A stretch of DNA of 64,000 nucleotides from positions 24,620 to 88,619 of the forward strand of contig NZ_CP054213.1 in NCBI RefSeq assembly GCF_013285385.1, written 5' to 3'. This DNA comes from Paramixta manurensis. Its GTDB lineage: Bacteria; Pseudomonadota; Gammaproteobacteria; Enterobacterales; Enterobacteriaceae. Below are positions 1 to 7,491 of the stretch, piece by piece (position 1 is the first letter of the stretch; every line of letters begins with the position of its first letter). The notes beneath the pieces are model-generated. The model was not told where the DNA came from. It saw only the letters and a program-made list of their open reading frames with translations, and did no database searches. Position numbers and translations under genes: made by a program.

Positions 1-79
1 ATGCGCTTAAAGGATTGCCTTTACGATACGGGCGTTTAGATCCTGATGAGGTAGTGACTGCTGTAACTGATTGCGACAT
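1..79 (-). CDS. copB: CopB/RepA2-like replication repressor, N-terminal part, cut by window edge
   Basis: The minus strand opens with ATG at 79 and encodes 26 residues, beginning MSQSVTAV and containing SSGSKRPYRKGNPLS, before the window ends. This closely matches the start of CopB (RepA2) of R1/R100-type IncFII plasmids as I remember it (MSQTENAV, then SSGAKRAYRKGNPLS). CopB represses the repA promoter and so helps set copy number. A strong Shine-Dalgarno GGAGGAGG sits 7 bases before the ATG. Only the disordered N-terminus is visible, so the DNA-binding part cannot be checked. It implies that copA and repA1 lie just outside the left edge. Bases 80-306 hold its upstream region and a perfect 9-bp stem-loop at 167-190, but no gene. 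Confidence 0.8.
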   Translation of the reverse strand, partial: MSQSVTAVTTSSGSKRPYRKGNPLSA

Positions 80-306
80 CTCTGCCTCCTCCACTAAATT
101 CAGACTGAATTTCGCAGAGAATACTACAGATTCATGAAATCAGCGACTTAACTTTACGCGAAAGTGTGAGCCATGTTGGCGCATGGCTCATCGTGCCGGG
201 TGTAAGTTGTCGATCAAATGGCGGCGGAATTAGTATGAAAAATGCCAGCCAAAAAGAGGGATTTTCGGGAGAGTCACTATGTCAGGAAACTCGATTATCA
301 GTGGCT

Positions 307-678
307 TCACAGTACCTGCAGATAGTTGCAAGCCTCGCCTGCAATACCATTAATTCTGTCGCGATATGCACTGGTGCTTGTATAAGCCTTATCTGTCATA
401 AGCTCTTTAAGAAGCGCTACGTACTCATTATTGTCACTTACTATATTTTTTATTTGCCGCTCAGAGAGTGAAGACCCGCAGTTGGCTTTCGATGAATTAT
501 TGATATCTTCAGCCAGCTTTCCCATTTCGGGGGAAACCGTTGTGAGATGTTTAATAAAATTTTGCGCGCCTGAATCACCAGGAATTCGCTCCGTTTTAAC
601 TGATGAGGCAAATGTCAGCCCGCTGAACAACAGACAGCTGGCGGTAATTACAGGAAGAAGGATTTTGTTATTTTTCAT
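307..678 (-). CDS. Small secreted protein of unknown function
   Basis: It encodes 123 residues. A signal peptide is clear: basic MKNNK, a hydrophobic core, then a probable cleavage after TFA near residue 24. The mature part is about 99 residues, hydrophilic, with two cysteines (in NCGSS and EACNY) that could form one periplasmic disulfide. I do not recognise the family. It lies between the DsbA-like gene and copB, where F-like plasmids usually carry traX/finO and small accessory genes. The ATG at 678 is taken because the signal peptide starts there. Nothing in the sequence shows a link to transfer or replication. Confidence 0.6.
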   Translation of the reverse strand: MKNNKILLPVITASCLLFSGLTFASSVKTERIPGDSGAQNFIKHLTTVSPEMGKLAEDINNSSKANCGSSLSERQIKNIVSDNNEYVALLKELMTDKAYTSTSAYRDRINGIAGEACNYLQVL

Positions 679-771
679 ACGATCTCTTAACTGGATTGAT
701 TAAAAACCCCGGGAAGGACGTGCCACTGAAGCAAGGTGCGGTGTCAGCGTATTAATGCGGCTCAGGTTTGC

Positions 772-868
772 TTTTAACAGGCAACGGTCGGGGCGTTCAG
801 GCTGAGGCGTACCGCAGCGGAGCGAGGAACGAACAGCCTGAGCGAACCGGCCGTTTAAGGGGTTAAGG
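772..868. repeat. Structured dispersed element, copy 1
   Basis: An inner stem pairs TCAGGCTG (797-804 region) with CAGCCTGA (834-841). An outer stem pairs AACGGTCGG with CCGGCCGTT. The interior GAGGCGTACCGCAGCG, then AGCGAGGAACGAAC, is shared almost exactly with copies at 22.9 and 57.8 kb. The stem sequences differ between copies, but pairing is kept. It sits between two minus-strand genes, and the same strand orientation recurs in all copies. Confidence 0.65.
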
Positions 869-926
869 TTTTATCGCTGCGCACCCTCAGCCAGACGGTA
901 GCACTGAGGTTGAGGAACAGATTTCA

Positions 927-948
927 CCCGGCGAACCGGGCTTTTTTT
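927..948 (+). terminator. Terminator-like hairpin facing the plus strand
   Basis: CCCGG-CGAA-CCGGG is followed by CTTTTTTT when read on the plus strand. No plus-strand gene was found upstream, and the T-run overlaps the stop codon of the minus-strand DsbA-like gene. It may end an unannotated plus-strand RNA or simply insulate. On the minus strand there is no T-run after the stem. Confidence 0.4.
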
Positions 949-1753
949 ACTTGCCTGCCGCCCGGTCAATCGCCTGCTGCATCACGTCAGCGCTGACCAC
1001 GCCCGGAATGACGGTCGTGTTTTTCGCCGTTGGCCCCTCTGCCGGCATCACGATAATACCGGGCGTTCCTTCCAGACCCAGCATCTGCGCCAGCGCGTCA
1101 TTACCGGCGATCAGCTGGTCTGACTGGTCACGCTTACCCGCATCTTCTGCCGCCGCGCCCGCAGACTTCGCCACTTTTTCGATGTCCGCGCCGGTCAGCT
1201 TTCCTTCGTTCTGTGCAACCGGATAGACGTGGTAGATGCCGTTATGGTAGGCCATGTACGCATCCGCGCCCTTCTGTCGCCAGATATCCAGGCCCCGCCG
1301 GGAAGCCTGCGTGGATTCGGGAAAACGAGAGGCGAAAATGGTCCAGTCGCGAAACGCAAAGCGCACGTCCGGGTTTCTGGCCATAACCTGCTCCATGTTT
1401 GGCGCCATCATGCTGCAGGCGCTGCACTCATAGTCGAAGAACTCGGTCACGATGACTTTCGCGTTCGCCGGTCCTTTCACCGGCACGCCATCCAGTTGCA
1501 TCAGCAGCCGGTGTCCGTGCAGTGCAGCGTTAGTCAGTGCGCCTGCTTTCCGCTCCGCCTGCTGCGCCTGTAGCTTCTGGCTTACTTCAATCAGCACCTC
1601 CGGATGCGCCACCAGGTAATCGGCAGCAATCTTTCCAATCCGGGCCTGCTGGGCGGGGGTAAAGTCTTCGTCGCCGGCCGCAAACGCATTCATTGCGGCA
1701 AAGCCGGTGCTGAAGGCCAGTACGAAGGCGCCCACATTGCGAATTTTTTTCAT
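947..1753 (-). CDS. DsbA/ScsC-like periplasmic thiol-disulfide protein
   Basis: It encodes 268 residues with a signal peptide ending near NAFA (residue 25). An N-terminal helical segment (about 30-70, FTPAQQARIGKIAADYL) resembles the oligomerisation region of ScsC/BcfH-type proteins. A thioredoxin fold follows, with the active site C-S-A-C at about residues 108-111 and a cis-proline loop GTPGIIV near 230. Such proteins oxidise or isomerise disulfides in the periplasm. It is the last gene after traI, where F has traX. F-type TraN, TraU, TraH and TrbB are rich in disulfides or handle them, so a role in folding transfer proteins is likely but inferred. A general thiol-stress role cannot be excluded. 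Confidence 0.8.
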   Translation of the reverse strand: MKKIRNVGAFVLAFSTGFAAMNAFAAGDEDFTPAQQARIGKIAADYLVAHPEVLIEVSQKLQAQQAERKAGALTNAALHGHRLLMQLDGVPVKGPANAKVIVTEFFDYECSACSMMAPNMEQVMARNPDVRFAFRDWTIFASRFPESTQASRRGLDIWRQKGADAYMAYHNGIYHVYPVAQNEGKLTGADIEKVAKSAGAAAEDAGKRDQSDQLIAGNDALAQMLGLEGTPGIIVMPAEGPTAKNTTVIPGVVSADVMQQAIDRAAGK

Positions 1754-1824
1754 AATAGTTTCCGTTTGCCGGCGAAGGCCGGCGTATCTGAGAATGCCTG
1801 ACGCTGTTAGCGCAGGCGATAATA

Positions 1825-4800
1825 TTAACGTTCTTTCTGAATGTCTCTGACCCTGTCCGGCAGCGGCATATCCCGCTCCGGCTCACGTCCGCGGGACGCT
1901 TCCGGCAACCGGGGTACGCCCTGCCGCTCAAGCGCCCGCGCGGCGCTGGCCAGCCCCTGCTCTGAGAGATCCTGCTGCTGTGCTTTTGATGAAAGCCTTT
2001 CAGCACGCTGTTCTTCCTGAATCTGCCTCAGCACGGATACCGGAACATCAGAACCGGCCGGTATCTCAGCAGGCAGACGTACGCCAGCCGGTAGCGGGTT
2101 CGCCGACAGCGCACTGACCACCGAATGCAGAACGGCATCGTCAGGCAGGCCGGCATTTTTCGCCAGGGCATGGGAGGCGAGACGCACCAGGGCAGTATAG
2201 TCCGGGACGTTCTCTCCGGGGAGCGAAGGCACCTTCTCCTTCATGGCCTCAGCAATGCGCGCCGCCATCCGGTCAGAAAGCACCGACCGTTCCTTGTCCG
2301 ACGAGTCCGGCAGTGTTACAGGCGACTCTGTACCGAGTTTGTTCGCCACCTCCCGTGCGGCAATGAGCGCGGATTTATTCTCCTGTTCCGGCACATCCGG
2401 GGGCAGGATACGTAAAAACGCCTGCAGCTCGGTCTGAACCAGATGAAGCAGCGTGGCATCCGGTCGCCGGCTCTTGTCCGGCAGACCGCCCGCGACCTTA
2501 AGCAACTGCGCTGAAGGCGTTCGGGCCCCCGTCAGCAGCAGGACGCCGGCGTCCGGGTTCGCGCGCGCGGCGTCAAGGGCCTGAGCCATATCGCTGACAA
2601 TCACCGTTTCGCCGCTGCGGCTTTTCTGCAAAACAGCCGCCTGCCCGCCCGGCGTCATCATATGCCTGACCTCACCGGCTCTTATCCTGCCGGTTTCCGG
2701 CTGCAGCGGCAGCATGGCCAGCCCCGCCGTTTTACCGTTTCCGTCATACACCGGCAGCGCCAGGTGAGCGTCAGGAAACTTTCTCGTCGGAGGGATAACC
2801 CGGGCAGGTACAGCACTGTTCCCGAGTCCCTGTTCACGCAAAAACGTCCGGCCAATCGCCGTTCTGGCCAGCGGCTGTCCCATTGCCCATATTTGCCGGG
2901 CCTGCGCTCTCTCGGGTTCAGGGTGAATGGCATCGTGGGCAGTGACGGGCCCCTTATCCCGCTCTTTCAGCGTATCCATCCAGTCATTCACGCCATCGGT
3001 GACGACCTGAACATGGTCCCGGGCGCGCGAGGCGTTGATATAAAAGGCCCGCATACCACTCATGCGTTTACGCGCGCCTTCCGTGCCTTCCAGGACGATG
3101 TCGTAGTTTGCGCTGGCGCCCTGACCGCCGTATCCGGTCACCGCCCAGGCATAATCGACGTGGCGGTCGGCGGTCACGGTGAGCGGATCGATCGTTTTGC
3201 TTCCGTCCCGGTTTTTCAGCACGATTTCGCCGTTGTCGCGCAGTTGCTCGACACGGTACTGCTCGTGGGCTGCGTGTCCGGCCAGCTTCTGCGTTTTGGT
3301 CATCCGCACCTGGTCGCCTTCGCGGAGCTCTATCTCCCGGCGGTCAAACACCTCGATTTCGGTGGCATTCAGCTCCTGCGGCGAGTAGTAATGTATCCGT
3401 CCCGCCTCATCCCGCAGCAGTACCCTGTCTCCCCCCTTATCGATGCCGGTAACGCTGAGATAGCGATCGTTCGCCTGGACAACCTGACCGGGTTTCCAGT
3501 CCTGAATGCGGTTAAAGTCGTGGCGCCCGCCGGTGATGCGCTCAAGTACGGGAATGATTACCGCCTTTTGGCCCAGTTCCCGGCTTTCCACCATCGCCCG
3601 ATGGATGCCACTGTTGACAGCCCGGCGGTCCGCGTTAAGTTGGACCAGTATCATGGTCTGTTCCCGGGCCGCATCCGTCCGGCTCATATAATCCGCCACA
3701 ATAAAGCTGACCGGATCTTTCGTTTCAGCCACCGATTTCGCCGGCGCAACCGTCCCCGGCCTGCGGGGAACGGTCAGCGGTGAAACGCTGCTGATTTTTT
3801 CCAGCGCGGCGCCCGCCTTGTTCTCAATCACGCTGTAGACCGCTGATTTCAGGTTTGCATCGCGCTGACGAACAATTTCCTTCATCACGGCCACATCGAT
3901 CGGGCTGCGCTCCTGCATCAGCTGGAAGGGCGCGCCGCTTTCAGGTGACTCCAGCTGCGCGACGTCGCCAACCGGCACGGCTCGCCCGTCGCCTGCCGTG
4001 ATGGCCCGGTAGGCCGCGGCGGTATCCTGGTTACCGATCATGGAGGATTCATCGATTAGAAACAGGGTCCTGTCATAGCGCACCGTTTCGCCGGCTGCGG
4101 TGCGCTGCTGCCAGTCCGTCACGAAAGATTTCAGCGTTTGCGCCTCGATGCCGTTATCGCGCATCTCCTTTACCGCCCGGTGCGTGGGGGCAAGACCGAT
4201 AATGACCGGCCTGTCTCCCTCCGGTAACGTGTCGATAGCCGCCTGAACGGCGCGGAACTGCGTGGTTTTACCGGTTCCCGCATACCCCTGAACCGCCGTA
4301 AAACGGTCGGTGCTTTGCAGGATCAGTGAGGTGGCCACCTTCTGTCCCTGCGTCAGGCCGTCCAGCAGAGCCGGCGCGATATTCGCCATCAGCGGCGTCT
4401 GCGTGTTTTTTCCGTCCGTGATGGCCGCAACAATTTCTTTCTCCATCTCCCAGGTGGCGCGGGCGACAAATCGTGGCTCGCCCTTCACCCTGACCGGGAT
4501 CAGGTCGCCCTCTTTCACCTGACGGGCCACCTCCAGGCGCAGGGCGCCGACATTACTGATGAAGCCACCTGCAATATCCAGCAGCTTCGCCTCTGAGAAA
4601 GATACGTCCCGCATCTGCGCAATGCTTCGTGTGACGGCTTTCTGTGTGTCCGTCAGCAGTGCTGCGTTAAGCGTGTTCAGTGCTTCTCCGGCGTCGTCTT
4701 TACCGCTGGCCTGCTGTACCAGGGCAAGCGGTGAACGCCCCGTTCGCATCCGGGCGAGTTTATCTTCGGCCCGGTGCAGGGCTTCACCGGTAAAGATCTC

Positions 4801-7491
4801 AGCCTGGCTGCCTGACTGTGCCAGCGCGTTCATCATGTTAGAGGACAGGTCACGGCCATTCAGGCTGGCCAGTACGGTCCCCTGCTCATTATCACGGGCG
4901 CCTGGGGCGCTGACGTACCCGTGTGTCACGTACAGCGGGCGATCGGCGCGGACCGTCAGGGGGTGCTTCTGTCCTTCACGTGTCAGGGTCAGCTCACCGT
5001 TTTCGACCGCCGTCACCGTCAGGCGATCGCGGGCCCGGAGGCCTGCCTGCTTATCCCCCGCCACCGCAAACAGCCGCTCACCCGGCGCCACGCTAAGCTT
5101 TTCCTGCGTAAACGCGCGCCAGTCCCCGTTTAGTGCGCTCAGCTTTACGCGGGAAAGCACACCGTCGCTGTCTATGAGCGACAGCATGCGTGTGTCGTCA
5201 TGGACACGGTCAACAATATAATGGCGGGTTTCATTTTTCTCCGAACGGTCTTCCAGCACCATCCCCGGGCGGTAAGAGGACGCAAGTTTGCGTTCCTTTG
5301 CCGTAATGAATACCGGCGTGCGCGCCTCGATGACAACCCCCTCCCTGTCAAGCTTTCCGGCGTTCTGCAGCGCGTCGCGAATGATGCCGGTCAGCTGTTG
5401 CTGCTCGCGGGCCCCCACAACAGCGGCAGTGACCGGGTTATCAGGGCTGCTCAGTTCGGCAAACCGTTCCGCCAGGGCATGATAGCGATCGCGTTTGTCC
5501 GTAATACTGATAACTCTGGCCTCAAGCCCTGCTGAGGGTTCCGTCAGACCATGACGCGGCACGCCTGACGTCGACAGAACGGAAAGGGCGTTCGCATTAG
5601 ACTGCCGCCCGGCGCTGTCCAGGAACAAGAGCTGCGCATTCTTTTCCCGTGCCTCACCGGTCAGGACGAGCATCTCTTTCAACCCCAGCTTTTCCGCGCC
5701 TTCAATGATGAGCGTACTCTGGGGAGACAGGCTGAACGTGCTGTCCAGCACGCGGCTGCGCTGAAGAATATTGCCCTTCAGTATTTTCGATTTCTCAAGG
5801 CTCATCGCGCGCTCTACTGAACTGGCCAGCACCCTGACTTCCCGCCCCGCCTTGCGTGACATTGTCACCAGTTCCTCCGTCGTTTCACGCAGGCGCTGGA
5901 CGGATGCCGGCGCGTTCAGGATGGCAATCGGTTCGTGCTCTGCCGATTTAAGATGTGCCGGCGCCGCGTCTGCGGGCGAACGGAACCGGATAACCCGGTT
6001 TTCCTTAACGATATCTGCGGCCAGCGCCTGAACCGAAAGCTCGTCAAGTAAATGAATGCCCGACGTGAATACGCCTTTATCACCGTCGAGAGGCACAAGC
6101 AGGTTCTCACTGATGGCCTGGTCAATCGCGCGCCGCAACGCCGGAATGGTATGCTGCTCACTGCCGGCATGGTGTGCCGTCATCAGTAAATCACCGTACG
6201 TAAAACGCGTGCGGCTGTCGCTCAGAACGGAAATCGCTTCACGGACCGTGTCAATGATGTCCGCCGGCGAGGGAGACTCGTCCCCGGAGATAATGCGCGT
6301 GGCTTCGCGTGCCCGCGCCGCCTGCATCACCCCGTCAATATCAAAACCGGTTCCTTCCATCTGCCGTTGCCAGCGCGCCTGAAGGCGCGAGCGACCGTCC
6401 GTCGTTTCAGGTTTAACAATCGGCTGCTCCTGCTCCGGCACCGCCGGGGAGCCGGGTAATTGTTCCTGTAACGCCCCGCCCGGCTCACCGTTTTCAGGCG
6501 TCTTTTCATTATGACTGGCATCGGTCTGCCGGTGCTCCGTTTCCGGCAGTGCCGGAGACGCGGGGACAGGCTCACGCGGCTCCCGGCTTTCCGGAAGTCG
6601 TGGTGAACCGGAAGGCGCTGACACCGTCTTCTCAGGTGAAGAAACCACCGGTTCATCGGAGTCTCTGAGACGGCTGATATCCTGTTTACGCTGGCGCGTA
6701 TCGAGGGCGGCCACGTCACGGCTTTTCAGCGAGGCCTCTTCGCCGACCTGTCCGATAATTTCCCGGTGGCGCGATGAAAACTCATCAAGCACTTCTTCTG
6801 TGAAACCTTTGATCTCCCACAGCTCATGCCTGCCGCCGGTGAGTTCGGTCTCGTAACCCAGCGCCTCGGTTTTACTCTTAAGCGAGTTACGATAGATTTT
6901 TCCGAACGAAACCTGGTGGCGATACATGGTTTCGATAAACCCGGCCCCGTGGATATAGTCGGTAGCCAGTGCCTTCCACTTCCCCTCCAGTTCAGTTACG
7001 TTCGCCAGCACGGCGTGGGTATGGATCATGGGATCGAGATTACGTGACGTATCGTGAGTGAAAAGCGCCGCCACCATTTTTCCTGTCGGCACAATACTGG
7101 TGACGCCATCTTTCGTATCCCGTGCGGTGACCATTTGTTCGATAACTGACAGTGTTTCTTTTACCGCTTCATGGTGCGCCTCCAGCAGACGTTTATCGCC
7201 GCCGGCCAGGATAAGCAGTGAAATGCTTTTAGGTGCGGAGAAGGTAAAGTCGTGCCCCGGACGGTGTACGTGACTACCCTGAACGTCTTTACCCAGCTCA
7301 GTGCCGTCAGGCAGCCTGCCGTGAAGAACGTTAGTGAACGTATCCAGGTCAACCGGACCTTCCAGACCCAGTTCACGCGCGCCCTCGCCGAGCCACTGGC
7401 TTTCCAGATCGTCGAGAAAATAATAGTTGTCCTTACTGCTGTAATAACCGGCAGCGTCTGAGGCGGACGCCACGGGAGCAACAGTCATCAT
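1825..7491 (-). CDS. traI: TraI conjugative relaxase/helicase (MOBF)
   Basis: The protein has 1888 residues; F TraI has 1756. It nicks oriT, stays bound to the 5' end and unwinds the strand to be moved. The N-terminal relaxase shows the tyrosine pairs Y16-Y17 and Y23-Y24 at the F positions and the metal-binding histidines in HDTSR and IHTHA (about 146-159). A proline/glutamate-rich stretch of roughly 100 residues (about 278-385) separates the relaxase from the two helicase-like parts and appears absent from F TraI as I recall it. The active helicase has Walker A GYAGTGKT near 1070 and the acidic motif LIDESS. The start ATG overlaps the traD stop (ATGA), so the two are translationally coupled. 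It fits the F-like nick sequence near 35.3 kb. Confidence 0.97.
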   Translation of the reverse strand: MMTVAPVASASDAAGYYSSKDNYYFLDDLESQWLGEGARELGLEGPVDLDTFTNVLHGRLPDGTELGKDVQGSHVHRPGHDFTFSAPKSISLLILAGGDKRLLEAHHEAVKETLSVIEQMVTARDTKDGVTSIVPTGKMVAALFTHDTSRNLDPMIHTHAVLANVTELEGKWKALATDYIHGAGFIETMYRHQVSFGKIYRNSLKSKTEALGYETELTGGRHELWEIKGFTEEVLDEFSSRHREIIGQVGEEASLKSRDVAALDTRQRKQDISRLRDSDEPVVSSPEKTVSAPSGSPRLPESREPREPVPASPALPETEHRQTDASHNEKTPENGEPGGALQEQLPGSPAVPEQEQPIVKPETTDGRSRLQARWQRQMEGTGFDIDGVMQAARAREATRIISGDESPSPADIIDTVREAISVLSDSRTRFTYGDLLMTAHHAGSEQHTIPALRRAIDQAISENLLVPLDGDKGVFTSGIHLLDELSVQALAADIVKENRVIRFRSPADAAPAHLKSAEHEPIAILNAPASVQRLRETTEELVTMSRKAGREVRVLASSVERAMSLEKSKILKGNILQRSRVLDSTFSLSPQSTLIIEGAEKLGLKEMLVLTGEAREKNAQLLFLDSAGRQSNANALSVLSTSGVPRHGLTEPSAGLEARVISITDKRDRYHALAERFAELSSPDNPVTAAVVGAREQQQLTGIIRDALQNAGKLDREGVVIEARTPVFITAKERKLASSYRPGMVLEDRSEKNETRHYIVDRVHDDTRMLSLIDSDGVLSRVKLSALNGDWRAFTQEKLSVAPGERLFAVAGDKQAGLRARDRLTVTAVENGELTLTREGQKHPLTVRADRPLYVTHGYVSAPGARDNEQGTVLASLNGRDLSSNMMNALAQSGSQAEIFTGEALHRAEDKLARMRTGRSPLALVQQASGKDDAGEALNTLNAALLTDTQKAVTRSIAQMRDVSFSEAKLLDIAGGFISNVGALRLEVARQVKEGDLIPVRVKGEPRFVARATWEMEKEIVAAITDGKNTQTPLMANIAPALLDGLTQGQKVATSLILQSTDRFTAVQGYAGTGKTTQFRAVQAAIDTLPEGDRPVIIGLAPTHRAVKEMRDNGIEAQTLKSFVTDWQQRTAAGETVRYDRTLFLIDESSMIGNQDTAAAYRAITAGDGRAVPVGDVAQLESPESGAPFQLMQERSPIDVAVMKEIVRQRDANLKSAVYSVIENKAGAALEKISSVSPLTVPRRPGTVAPAKSVAETKDPVSFIVADYMSRTDAAREQTMILVQLNADRRAVNSGIHRAMVESRELGQKAVIIPVLERITGGRHDFNRIQDWKPGQVVQANDRYLSVTGIDKGGDRVLLRDEAGRIHYYSPQELNATEIEVFDRREIELREGDQVRMTKTQKLAGHAAHEQYRVEQLRDNGEIVLKNRDGSKTIDPLTVTADRHVDYAWAVTGYGGQGASANYDIVLEGTEGARKRMSGMRAFYINASRARDHVQVVTDGVNDWMDTLKERDKGPVTAHDAIHPEPERAQARQIWAMGQPLARTAIGRTFLREQGLGNSAVPARVIPPTRKFPDAHLALPVYDGNGKTAGLAMLPLQPETGRIRAGEVRHMMTPGGQAAVLQKSRSGETVIVSDMAQALDAARANPDAGVLLLTGARTPSAQLLKVAGGLPDKSRRPDATLLHLVQTELQAFLRILPPDVPEQENKSALIAAREVANKLGTESPVTLPDSSDKERSVLSDRMAARIAEAMKEKVPSLPGENVPDYTALVRLASHALAKNAGLPDDAVLHSVVSALSANPLPAGVRLPAEIPAGSDVPVSVLRQIQEEQRAERLSSKAQQQDLSEQGLASAARALERQGVPRLPEASRGREPERDMPLPDRVRDIQKER

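Noticed and set aside
2662..3783. A 373-codon plus-strand frame opposite traI
   Set aside because: It is a mirror of the strongly biased traI coding strand. Several long antisense frames occur under traI, traD and traC for the same reason. No family resemblance or ribosome site.
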